Source: an uncultured Treponema sp.
GTDB taxonomy: Bacteria; Spirochaetota; Spirochaetia; Treponematales; Treponemataceae
Direction of reading: 5' to 3'
Length of the DNA: 8,390 nt
Assembly: GCF_938029485.1 (NCBI RefSeq)
Contig: NZ_CALHGC010000006.1
Span: 1 to 8,390, forward strand
The position numbers and the translations under genes were made by a program. A model generated the notes under the pieces. That model made no database searches and was not told where the DNA came from. It saw nothing but the letters and a program-made list of their open reading frames with translations. The first letter of the stretch is position 1. Each line of letters starts with the position of its first letter. Of the stretch, positions 1 to 6,406 are shown piece after piece.

Positions 1-639
1 ATTCAGCTGCCCCTCCCCTACCCGCTTGACAGCAGGAGAATATTGGCGCCGCTCGATCCGGCGAAAGACGTCGATGGCTTTACACCGGAAAATTTGGGAC
101 GATTGCTTACCGGCAGTCAGGGCTTTATCCCCTGTACGCCGCAGGGCATTATGTATGCGCTGCGGGAATACGGTATCCCCGTGAGCGGCACCCATGCGGT
201 TATTGTCGGGCGATCTGCGATTGTCGGGAAGCCCCTTGCCGCCTTGCTCACTGCCGCGGACGCAACTGTCACGCTCTGCCATAGTAAAACAAAAGACCTT
301 GCCGCAATCACTCGGCAAGCGGATATTTTGATTGCAGCAGCGGGTCATCCGGCACTTATTACCGGCAGCATGATAAAAAAAGGCGCCGCAGTTATCGATG
401 TGGGAATTAACCGCGTCCCCGATCCTACTGCACCCAAAGGCAGCAGGCTGACCGGCGATGTTGACTTTGAAAGCGCCGCTGAACAAGCCGGCTGGATTAC
501 CCCGGTTCCCGGCGGTGTCGGTCCTTTAACCGTAGCGATGGTACTGCGAAACACCCTGCGTGCCGCACAGCTCCGGCATGGTTGCTTACCGGAACCGGAA
601 ACCGGAGCAGGGCTTAACACAGGCCTCGCCGGATGCTAG
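1..639 (+). CDS. folD: Bifunctional methylenetetrahydrofolate dehydrogenase / methenyltetrahydrofolate cyclohydrolase FolD, 5' end missing
   Basis: FolD interconverts 5,10-methylene-, 5,10-methenyl- and 10-formyl-tetrahydrofolate in the cytoplasm using NAD(P), supplying one-carbon units for purine and formyl-Met synthesis. The frame is open from base 1 and contains 212 codons; the family is usually about 285-300 residues, so roughly a quarter is missing upstream, including the region with the catalytic lysine. Visible in order: the active-site strand QLPLP (residues 2-6), the KDVDGF motif (22-27), the nucleotide-binding Rossmann motif VGRSAIVGKP (about 69-78), and the C-terminal signature PVPGGVGPLT (about 168-177) that closes the substrate pocket. 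The last ~26 residues, after the NTL helix, form a tail rich in Gly, Pro and Glu that looks unconserved. The in-frame TTG at 43 is internal, not the start, because the QLPLP motif lies upstream of it. The stop codon overlaps the start of the next gene, suggesting an operon. Function is highly certain. Confidence 0.96.
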   Translation: MQLPLPYPLDSRRILAPLDPAKDVDGFTPENLGRLLTGSQGFIPCTPQGIMYALREYGIPVSGTHAVIVGRSAIVGKPLAALLTAADATVTLCHSKTKDLAAITRQADILIAAAGHPALITGSMIKKGAAVIDVGINRVPDPTAPKGSRLTGDVDFESAAEQAGWITPVPGGVGPLTVAMVLRNTLRAAQLRHGCLPEPETGAGLNTGLAGC

Positions 640-1349
640 TTCTCAGCCGCAGCCGGGAGCAAACCGCTCGACACGAACCCACTGTAGCGCCGGATGCAGG
701 AGCAACGGATAAACCGGCGGTTATGCCCGACATATTGGTATCTATCCCCGAAGCATCGGCGCCCATACCCGAAGCTGCGGCGGAACTTACCGTAAAAAAA
801 TCGGTGTTCCGTGCCGAGGTGTTTTATACGGACAATGCGCAGGAAGCTAAAGAAACCGTAAAGCGGCAAAAAGACCAATACCGCGATGCCCGGCACGTGG
901 TACACGCCTTTGTTATCGGCGAAAGCGGCGCGGTACTCGGTTGCAGCGATGACGGAGAGCCGGCAGGCACGGCGGGACAGCCGGTTCTGGCCGTCTTAAA
1001 GGGAAGCGGAATTACCAATATTCTTGTAACCGTTACCCGCTGGTTCGGTGGCACCCTATTGGGAACAGGCGGCTTGGTAAAAGCCTATTCTACGGCGGCA
1101 AAAGAGGTGCTTGCCAAAGTACACACGGAGCCGCTCATTCAAAAAGCGGAGTTCACCTGCGAATGCAGCTATGAGAATCACAACCCGCTGCTCCGCGCCG
1201 CCGCACACCTGCCGATCAGCTTTGCACAAACGGAATTTGCACAAACCGTCCGGCTGAGCGGGTCAATTCCACTTGAATATTGCAATGAGCTTGCTCAGCT
1301 TGTTACGGAAATCACCAAGGGCACTTCTTCGGTGCAATTTTCAGAATAA
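633..1349 (+). CDS. yigZ: YigZ/IMPACT family protein
   Basis: This is a member of the YigZ/YvyE (UPF0029/IMPACT) family of small cytoplasmic proteins. The eukaryotic relative IMPACT is a translation regulator acting on GCN1/GCN2; the exact bacterial role is not settled. The N-terminal Impact domain spans about residues 52-160 and has the family signatures KKSVF (55-59), SDDGEPAGTAG (105-115), VTRWFGG (134-140) and LGTGGL (143-148). It is followed by a DUF1949-type ferredoxin-like C-terminal domain (about 168-238). The ATG at 633 overlaps the folD stop by 7 bases, which suggests translational coupling, but no Shine-Dalgarno sequence is visible. An in-frame ATG at 723 would give 208 residues, closer to the usual ~205-215, and would remove an Ala/Pro-rich leader of 30 residues that looks unconserved. 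Both starts remain possible. The family is certain, the start is not. Confidence 0.92.
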   Translation: MLVLSRSREQTARHEPTVAPDAGATDKPAVMPDILVSIPEASAPIPEAAAELTVKKSVFRAEVFYTDNAQEAKETVKRQKDQYRDARHVVHAFVIGESGAVLGCSDDGEPAGTAGQPVLAVLKGSGITNILVTVTRWFGGTLLGTGGLVKAYSTAAKEVLAKVHTEPLIQKAEFTCECSYENHNPLLRAAAHLPISFAQTEFAQTVRLSGSIPLEYCNELAQLVTEITKGTSSVQFSE

Positions 1350-1376
1350 GGAACCTCTAAAAGCGGACATATTTCC

Positions 1377-1383
1377 AAAGGAG
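1377..1383 (+). promoter_or_regulatory. Strong ribosome binding site that sets the ruvA start
   Basis: AAAGGAG ends 6 bases before the ATG at 1390. This nearly ideal Shine-Dalgarno sequence identifies 1390 as the true start, instead of an in-frame ATG at 1273 that would lie inside the previous gene. Confidence 0.85.
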
Positions 1384-1389
1384 AAACCT

Positions 1390-1998
1390 ATGTTTAACAG
1401 CATCAGCGGAACACTGACCGGTAAAACGGCGGAGTCCATCTACATAGAAACCAATGGCATTGAATGGGAAGTTTTTGTATCAGCCCTGAGTGCAGACCGA
1501 TTCGGAACTGCGGGGAGTACGGTACGGGTCTATACATGGCTCTATCATCGGGAAGATCAGATGAGGCTTTTCGGTTTTTTAACGCCGGCAGAGCGGAGTC
1601 TTTTTTTGGACTTAACAAAGGTTGACGGGATTGGCCCGAAACAAGCGCTAAAGATTCTTTCCGGTCTTGACGGCGCAGCGCTGGAAGCGGCTCTTGAGGC
1701 AGGGGATGTCGCACGGCTGCAAAGCATCCCCGGTATCGGAAAGAAAACAGCGCAAAAGATGGTGCTTGCTTTGAAAGGACAACTCACCGGATTACACGAC
1801 ACGGGACGGGCGGAAACGGCAAAAAAATCGGAGTTTGAAGATATCATCACCGCTCTTATCAATATGGGATACGATCGAAAGCGTGCTGCAGAAACGGTAG
1901 AATCGGTTGCGCAATCCATGCGCGCGAAAGGTATTGATCCTGCTGCAAAAGAAGAAGAGTTATTCCGCACCGCGATTGTCAATTTGAGTTCAACGTAG
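1390..1998 (+). CDS. ruvA: Holliday junction branch migration complex subunit RuvA
   Basis: RuvA binds four-way DNA junctions as a tetramer, loads the RuvB hexameric helicase and thereby drives branch migration in recombinational repair. The product is 202 residues, the normal family length of about 200. Domain I, an OB-fold, spans about residues 1-64 and opens with the typical MFNSISGTLTGK. Domain II has two helix-hairpin-helix motifs, VDGIGPK (78-84) and IPGIGKK (113-119), which contact the DNA backbone. A polar linker rich in Lys, Glu and Thr (about 131-147) leads to domain III (about 148-202, EDIITALINMGY), which contacts RuvB. The start is fixed by the ribosome binding site 6 bases upstream. 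The gene lies 40 bases after the YigZ-family gene on the same strand, so it is probably cotranscribed. Neither ruvB nor ruvC is adjacent; downstream comes a convergent gene. Confidence 0.97.
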   Translation: MFNSISGTLTGKTAESIYIETNGIEWEVFVSALSADRFGTAGSTVRVYTWLYHREDQMRLFGFLTPAERSLFLDLTKVDGIGPKQALKILSGLDGAALEAALEAGDVARLQSIPGIGKKTAQKMVLALKGQLTGLHDTGRAETAKKSEFEDIITALINMGYDRKRAAETVESVAQSMRAKGIDPAAKEEELFRTAIVNLSST

Positions 1999-2066
1999 AT
2001 AGTGCAGATGCAATTAATAAGGATATTAAAAAAGCTTTTTCCAAATTAGACGGGGATTATGCTTGA
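1983..2066 (+). pseudogene. Possible 3' remnant of a lost gene behind ruvA
   Basis: In a frame different from ruvA, the bases from the end of ruvA to a TGA at 2064-2066 translate into a well-behaved protein tail that ends NKDIKKAFSKLDGDYA. It has mixed charge, an amphipathic-helix look and no rare residues. The frame is open only back to a stop at 1935-1937, and no ATG, GTG or TTG start is available in it, so it cannot be an intact gene. I infer a remnant of a small gene removed by deletion up to the ruvA end. The family is not recognised. The alternative is chance openness in AT-rich DNA. Confidence 0.25.
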
Positions 2067-2099
2067 CATCCTTGGCGGATAGGCGCAGAGTTCATTCTT

Positions 2100-3713
2100 T
2101 TACAGTGTTTCTGCTACCCACGTATCAGCGGTGTCTTCATCAATGCCGTCCCCGAATGCCGCACCTATCAGAATGATTTTTTTGCCGGAGGTTTGGTACG
2201 GTTCGGCATAGCCCTGCTCTTTGATTTGATCGAGAGCCGATTGCGCTGTACCGTTTCCCATCAACTTAAATTCAAAAATATAGATGGTATCGGCAGTATG
2301 TACAATACAATCCGCTCGTCCACGCGAGCTCTGTACTTCCGTTTGCGCAAATTGCCCCATCAAGGTAAAAATCAGATAAAATGCTATTTGATAATCCCGC
2401 TCCCGCATTTTGACGTTCTCTTTTGCGGCAAGGCTATACGGTAAACCGGCGCAGGCAGTGTACATCCGCTCCATAAATGAATCAAGCTTTTCTTTTTGTA
2501 AATCCCGCACAAAATTCCCGATGAATAAGCCGCTGTTATCCTTCGCAATCGAGGTATACACCGGTATCAGATTATCTAAAAAGCCGTATTTTACCTCATC
2601 ATTCGGAAAGCCCAGCTTGTACAACCGAAACTCCGGGTCATACCCCTTGATGGTCAGGTACCCTGCTTGAAACAAAATCGGCAACGGATTTTGCAAATCA
2701 GGGCGGTAATCCTGCAGCGCATTTTCCGTCATCTCCGCATCTTCAAGTATTTCCCGTATGTTGCCGGTTTGTTTTTGCAAAAGCTGCACGAGGAATGTCG
2801 GCGTACCCGTTGCAAACCAGTAATCCCGGAATGCTTTACCGGTAAAGACACTTAACAAGCTAAAGGGATTATAGACATTGATAGCATTTTCCGAAAAGTG
2901 ATAGCCGTCATACCGCTGCTTGAGCTGTGCAAGCGTTTGTTCGACCGAAAGGTTCTGCGTTTCTGCAAGTATTTGTATTTCGGGCTGAAAATTTGCTTCC
3001 AGCTCTTGCTGCGTAATTCCGCACAACGCAGCATAGTCACGATCAAGCGAAATATCGCGGAGATTATTCAAGTCGCTAAAGATACTGACCTTGCTAAACT
3101 TTGTTACACCGGTTAGGAATACAAAACGGAGATACTGATCGCAGGATTTAAACACACCGTAAAAACCTTTCAGAATGCGGCGATATGTTTCGTTTAATGC
3201 TTCATCGGTATTCATTGTTTCCAAAAGCGGCTTGTCATACTCATCAACTAATACGACGACCTGTTTACCGGTTTTCTCGTAGATACGCTGAATAAGGTCT
3301 TTCAATCGACTGTCCGGGGCATCCTCTCTCCGCTCAATCGTAAAAGTTTTCTCCCAATCGCGGAGGTGTGCGTTCAAAATATCCAGCAATGCCTGTTCAT
3401 CGGTATAAGCCTTTGCATTAAAATCCAGATATAACACCGGATACTCCTGCCACAGTTCCCGATTTCCGGCCTCGGCATTTTCAAGTTTTTCTATTGCAAG
3501 ACCGCTAAACAGCTCTTTTTGACCGAGAAAGTACGCTTTTAATGTGGAAAGCAAAAGACTTTTCCCAAACCGACGCGGGCGGCTTAAGAAATAGGGATTA
3601 CTCTTTTGAACAAGGTTCCATAGTAATCCCGTTTTATCAATATAAACGAGTGAATCCCGACGAAGTTTTTCGAAGCTCTGTATGCCTATCGGCAAATTCC
3701 GTGTAACATCCAT
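2100..3713 (-). CDS. AAA-ATPase-like / PD-(D/E)XK nuclease-like fusion protein (PF09820 + PF08011 type)
   Basis: A 537-residue soluble protein of a family often found in many copies in Treponema, Bacteroidetes and Fusobacteria; its biological role is not established. The N-terminal AAA-ATPase-like domain (about residues 5-210) starts with the family opening LPIGIQSFEKLR and the YIDKT motif (24-28). It has a variant Walker A, RPRRFGKS (45-52), a Walker B strand followed by DEYDKPLL (157-164), and a sensor-like strand FVFLTGVTKFS (197-207). A middle region (about 240-400) follows. The C-terminal PD-(D/E)XK nuclease-like domain (about 430-525) keeps E459, the GRAD motif (465-468) and EFK (481-483), with a conserved QI.(5)Y segment after it, so the catalytic set looks intact. 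Length and reading frame suggest a functional gene. It lies 116 bases after the anti-sigma-type gene on the same strand, behind its own predicted promoter, and is convergent with ruvA. Nuclease activity, defence or mobile-element functions are possible but not shown. Confidence 0.9.
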   Translation of the reverse strand: MDVTRNLPIGIQSFEKLRRDSLVYIDKTGLLWNLVQKSNPYFLSRPRRFGKSLLLSTLKAYFLGQKELFSGLAIEKLENAEAGNRELWQEYPVLYLDFNAKAYTDEQALLDILNAHLRDWEKTFTIERREDAPDSRLKDLIQRIYEKTGKQVVVLVDEYDKPLLETMNTDEALNETYRRILKGFYGVFKSCDQYLRFVFLTGVTKFSKVSIFSDLNNLRDISLDRDYAALCGITQQELEANFQPEIQILAETQNLSVEQTLAQLKQRYDGYHFSENAINVYNPFSLLSVFTGKAFRDYWFATGTPTFLVQLLQKQTGNIREILEDAEMTENALQDYRPDLQNPLPILFQAGYLTIKGYDPEFRLYKLGFPNDEVKYGFLDNLIPVYTSIAKDNSGLFIGNFVRDLQKEKLDSFMERMYTACAGLPYSLAAKENVKMRERDYQIAFYLIFTLMGQFAQTEVQSSRGRADCIVHTADTIYIFEFKLMGNGTAQSALDQIKEQGYAEPYQTSGKKIILIGAAFGDGIDEDTADTWVAETL

Positions 3714-3719
3714 GAAGCT

Positions 3720-3748
3720 AGTATAGCAAGGTTTTATGATTGAGCCAA
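3720..3748 (-). promoter_or_regulatory. Predicted sigma-70 type promoter of the ATPase/nuclease gene, leaderless
   Basis: On the minus strand, TTGGCT (3748-3743) is followed after exactly 17 bases by TATACT (3725-3720). The boxes match the consensus in 4 of 6 and 5 of 6 positions. Only 6 bases separate the -10 box from the ATG at 3713, and no Shine-Dalgarno sequence is present, so transcription is expected to start at or next to the start codon. The prediction rests on sequence only. Confidence 0.5.
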
Positions 3749-3752
3749 TGGG

Positions 3753-3785
3753 GATGTCGCAAAAGTTGGTTACTTTTTGGACATC
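3753..3785. repeat. Imperfect inverted repeat upstream of the ATPase/nuclease promoter
   Basis: GATGTC (3753-3758) pairs with GACATC (3780-3785). Inside these, after a symmetric 2x2 internal loop, AAAAGT (3761-3766) pairs with ACTTTT (3772-3777) around a 5-base loop. It lies immediately upstream of the predicted -35 box and downstream of the anti-sigma-type gene. It could be an operator or part of the intergenic RNA structure; there is no proper U-tract to call it an intrinsic terminator. Confidence 0.4.
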
Positions 3786-3808
3786 GCCATCAGCATAGCT
3801 GATAGCGA
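3784..3808. repeat. 11-bp hairpin behind the anti-sigma-type gene
   Basis: TCGCCATCAGC (3784-3794) pairs with GCTGATAGCGA (3798-3808) around a 3-base loop. There is a single mismatch as DNA, which becomes a G-U pair in the minus-strand RNA. It sits 22 bases beyond the stop codon of the HATPase gene. Its position would suit transcript termination or 3'-end protection for the partner-switching operon, but no run of U follows on either strand, so a simple intrinsic terminator is unlikely. Confidence 0.5.
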
Positions 3809-3829
3809 GTTTAAAATTAAGTCTTTATA

Positions 3830-4369
3830 CTATTCTATTGCAATACCGTGGCGTTTTTTAGGGTACTGTTTCAGCATCGCAATAGAATTACGCTTGTCTC
3901 CGAATACGAAGCCGCCGTTCCAATACTCCAAAGCGGCAAACAAGGCATTTCCGCCATCGTTATCATCACTTTGATCCGTTCTAAAGGAAACATACTCTCC
4001 GAGGTTTGTAAAATCCTGTTTATGGAGACATTCCAGCCGTTTCAGGTTAAACTCATTCCATTTTTCTATGTCCTTAAAGCCGGAACCTTCATCTTCTACA
4101 ATAAGGTGTGCGTGCTCCGAACTGAATTCGTACCAGACCTTTACCTTTTTTTTAAGGTCGCATTTATTTCCATGTTTTACGGCATTTTTGATTATTTCGC
4201 TGATTTGCTGCTCCAACAGGTTAATTCCTTTAATTTCCAACGGAGCGGACTGGACGATTAAAAGAGTAAAATAACGAATCTGCCGAAAATCCGAAGGGAA
4301 TTCCTTATACAGCATACCGGTTTTATCGAACAACGGATCTTTTCCGTCAACACGTAATTCTTTGATCAT
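3830..4369 (-). CDS. HATPase-type anti-sigma factor / serine protein kinase (RsbW/SpoIIAB-like)
   Basis: A 179-residue cytoplasmic protein with a GHKL ATP-binding fold. The N box reads EIIKNAVKHGNK, with E58, N62 and H66. The G1 box is VEDEGSGF (91-98) and the G2-like glycine motif is DGGNALFAAL (138-147). RsbW and SpoIIAB are about 145-160 residues, so this protein is slightly longer, with an N-terminal stretch of about 15-20 residues and a basic tail after the last core strand. In the known system the kinase phosphorylates its STAS antagonist or instead sequesters a sigma factor. The STAS gene directly upstream (14-base gap) and the PP2C gene before it strongly support that role here. The ATG at 4369 has AGGAG 11 bases ahead of it. 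No sigma factor gene is nearby, so the target is unknown. A two-component histidine kinase fragment is less likely because no DHp domain is present. Confidence 0.85.
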   Translation of the reverse strand: MIKELRVDGKDPLFDKTGMLYKEFPSDFRQIRYFTLLIVQSAPLEIKGINLLEQQISEIIKNAVKHGNKCDLKKKVKVWYEFSSEHAHLIVEDEGSGFKDIEKWNEFNLKRLECLHKQDFTNLGEYVSFRTDQSDDNDGGNALFAALEYWNGGFVFGDKRNSIAMLKQYPKKRHGIAIE

Positions 4370-4380
4370 AGTACAACTTT

Positions 4381-4385
4381 CTCCT
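4381..4385 (-). promoter_or_regulatory. Ribosome binding site of the HATPase gene, embedded in the STAS stop codon
   Basis: AGGAG on the minus strand overlaps the last gene's TAG (4386-4384) by two bases and lies 11 bases before the ATG. Ribosomes finishing the STAS gene would cover this site, which points to translational coupling and matched levels of kinase and antagonist. Confidence 0.65.
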
Positions 4386-4728
4386 ATTGGCTATCCGCTA
4401 ATTTTTGCAAAGCCTCTTCCAAAGTCTCGGCAATCGGAAAGAAGCCCATCAGTTTTGTCAATTCGATAACTTTTTTTACCGAACCGTGAATATTCGTAAT
4501 ATACAATTTCAAATTTTTCTTCTTCAAGGTTGAACAGATATAAATCAGCGCTCCGATACCGGAAGAATCGATATATTCAACTTCTTCAAGATTGAGCACA
4601 ATACATTTAATCTGACGTTCAAGCATCTTTGCAATCAGTTCTTTGAGTTTATACGAATTGTATAAATCCATCTCACCGCTTACATCGACAATGTATACCT
4701 CTTTGTTTTTCCGCATTTTTAGTTCCAT
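4384..4728 (-). CDS. STAS-domain anti-sigma factor antagonist (RsbV/SpoIIAA-like)
   Basis: A 114-residue protein consisting almost entirely of one STAS domain. It has the typical alternation of strands and helices: a first strand around VYIVDVSGEMD (11-21), then IVLNLEEVEYIDSSGIGALI (43-62), with the phosphorylation motif DSSG at 54-57. By alignment with RsbV/SpoIIAA, Ser55 is the likely phospho-acceptor. Unphosphorylated protein would bind the HATPase partner and release its target; phosphorylation by the HATPase would switch it off, and the PP2C phosphatase would restore it. Length matches the family (about 105-120). The ATG at 4728 follows AAGGAG with an 8-base gap. It lies 18 bases after the phosphatase gene and 14 bases before the HATPase gene, so the operon order equals rsbU-rsbV-rsbW of Bacillus. 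Confidence 0.93.
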   Translation of the reverse strand: MELKMRKNKEVYIVDVSGEMDLYNSYKLKELIAKMLERQIKCIVLNLEEVEYIDSSGIGALIYICSTLKKKNLKLYITNIHGSVKKVIELTKLMGFFPIAETLEEALQKLADSQ

Positions 4729-4746
4729 GCCTTGTTCTCCTTAGCG

Positions 4747-6399
4747 CTATTTTACCTTGATAATCATCACCGTCTGATCGTCATGCGGCAATGTTTTTCC
4801 CATAAACATTTTTATTTGTTTATTAATCTTATCAGTAATTGTTTTTGCAGGCAATGAGGCATTTGCCGTCAAAAGCTCTGCAAGAGCTTTTAATCCGAAC
4901 GGTTCTCCTCGATCATTGAGTGTTTCAATGATACCGTCGGTAAATAAAACGGCAATATCGCCTTTTTCAACCTGAATCTTTTTACAGGTATAGACCGATT
5001 TAGTATCCACGCCGATAGGATCCGATTTTTGTTCCAGCCGAACCAATTTCTTTGTAGAAGCCTTCCACAATATAAGCGGCTGCGTTCCCGCATTTACATA
5101 CTCAATGCTTTTCTCTGCAGGAATATACGCCAATAACGATATGCTTGCATAGTGGTCAATCGATATTTTTCCGGTAATACCTTTGTTTAAAATATCAAGG
5201 ATACTTTGCGTACTTTGCGCCGTATTGGTGATAAGATAGAGCAGCGACCGGATCATTACCATAACAATACAGGCGTGGATACTTTTACCGGCAACATCTG
5301 CAGCAACACAGAAAAGTCTATCTTTCCGGTTCCGGATAATATCATAGTAGTCGCTGCAAACACCCCGCGCCTGATTAAAAAGCACCGAAAAATTCAAGTC
5401 TGCCGTGTCGGCGAGCTTTTTGGGAAGCAAAATTTTCTGAATACGGCTTGCAATATCGGTTTCATTTTCGATAGTAGTTAATTCCGTTTCTTCCTGCAAG
5501 TCGTATATCAGTTTGAGCGCCGCCGTTGCATAGCTCGTAAGCATTTCACCGATCTGTACATCGGATTCGTTAAAAGGAGCACGATCGGTACTGCGCGATA
5601 AAGAAATAACCCCGCCTATAGTGTCATGGTACACCATCGGAAGGGTCAATAACGAGCCGGGCACAAGAAACGGTTCTTCTCCGTTGACTACAATTCTGTC
5701 GTCTTCCTGCGCATTTTCAATCAGAATAGGTTTTGCCGAACGCGCCGCTTCACCGAAAAACGACTTATTGAGCGGAAACTCCGCATATTTAAAATTGGTT
5801 TCAACTTGTTCCTGCTGATGCGGCACATCATCGGGCAGCTTATACGGCGGCGGATAATTTCCGCTGTACGCCTTGACACTGAGCACATCCTCAAATTCAC
5901 CGATAGTAAGGATAACCCCTCCGTCCGCAAAAAGCCGTTCGATCATGATTTTATTGATAAAACCGAGAATCCCTGCAGTATCGATTTGCTGCCGTATCGC
6001 TTCCGCGGCTTTTATCAGAAACGTATTACCCACCGGTAACAATTCTTTGGCCCTCATAGCGATTTCATTAGGGCGTTGTGCTTGTACCAACTCTTCCTGA
6101 AGCAGCTCCATCCGTGTTTTAAGCTTCGTATATTCCCGCCGGTACAACGCATCGTTTGAAGCAATTACCACCAATAGAATAAAGCAAACTGCGCCGAGTG
6201 CTAACGGAGCAAGCGGGATAGAAACATATCTGAAGTATCCTGCTGCCGCTATAGACAAGAGCATAATCACAACCAGCACAATATTATATAATTGAACCGA
6301 TCGTGTACTTTTTCTATTCTTTACGGCACGTATTACGAAAAACAAGCAACATATTATGCTTACCGCAAGGAATGCCATCGCGGCGGAAACTATTTTCAT
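4747..6399 (-). CDS. Membrane-anchored GAF-like sensor / SpoIIE-type PP2C serine phosphatase (RsbU-like)
   Basis: This 550-residue protein is the predicted activator of the downstream partner switch: it would dephosphorylate the STAS antagonist in response to a signal. Three hydrophobic segments (about residues 2-24, 37-54, 62-81) anchor it in the inner membrane. A charged, probably coiled-coil linker (85-108) leads to a GAF-like sensory domain (about 130-300), then the PP2C domain (about 315-550). The four metal-binding aspartate motifs are kept: CSDYYD (348-353), ADVAGK (367-372), TDGIIE (487-492) and HDDQT (539-543). Two glycines usual in the family are changed: GD to SD in the first motif, and GKG to GKS in the second. 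An in-frame TTG at 6435 would add 12 residues, but that TTG belongs to a good -35 box, so I prefer the ATG at 6399. No Shine-Dalgarno sequence precedes it, in keeping with a leaderless mRNA. The GAF ligand is unknown. Confidence 0.9.
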   Translation of the reverse strand: MKIVSAAMAFLAVSIICCLFFVIRAVKNRKSTRSVQLYNIVLVVIMLLSIAAAGYFRYVSIPLAPLALGAVCFILLVVIASNDALYRREYTKLKTRMELLQEELVQAQRPNEIAMRAKELLPVGNTFLIKAAEAIRQQIDTAGILGFINKIMIERLFADGGVILTIGEFEDVLSVKAYSGNYPPPYKLPDDVPHQQEQVETNFKYAEFPLNKSFFGEAARSAKPILIENAQEDDRIVVNGEEPFLVPGSLLTLPMVYHDTIGGVISLSRSTDRAPFNESDVQIGEMLTSYATAALKLIYDLQEETELTTIENETDIASRIQKILLPKKLADTADLNFSVLFNQARGVCSDYYDIIRNRKDRLFCVAADVAGKSIHACIVMVMIRSLLYLITNTAQSTQSILDILNKGITGKISIDHYASISLLAYIPAEKSIEYVNAGTQPLILWKASTKKLVRLEQKSDPIGVDTKSVYTCKKIQVEKGDIAVLFTDGIIETLNDRGEPFGLKALAELLTANASLPAKTITDKINKQIKMFMGKTLPHDDQTVMIIKVK

Positions 6400-6406
6400 A
6401 AGGGTA

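Noticed and set aside
43..45. TTG as a start codon for folD
   Set aside because: The frame is open to base 1 and the conserved QLPLP active-site motif lies before this TTG, so the gene is simply cut by the window edge.
1273..1389. A longer ruvA beginning inside the YigZ-family gene
   Set aside because: The extra 39 residues overlap a real gene in another frame, RuvA proteins begin with the M-[IF] strand encoded at 1390, and a near-perfect ribosome binding site sits at 1377-1383.
2028..2040. A-tract/T-tract palindrome AAAAAGCTTTTT as a bidirectional terminator between the convergent genes
   Set aside because: There is no loop and no GC-rich stem, so it cannot form a stable hairpin terminator; no other terminator was found in 1999-2099.
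3848..4261. 137-codon open frame on the plus strand opposite the HATPase gene
   Set aside because: It lies fully inside the well-supported minus-strand gene, has no recognisable domain and no ribosome binding site that stands out; it is a shadow frame.
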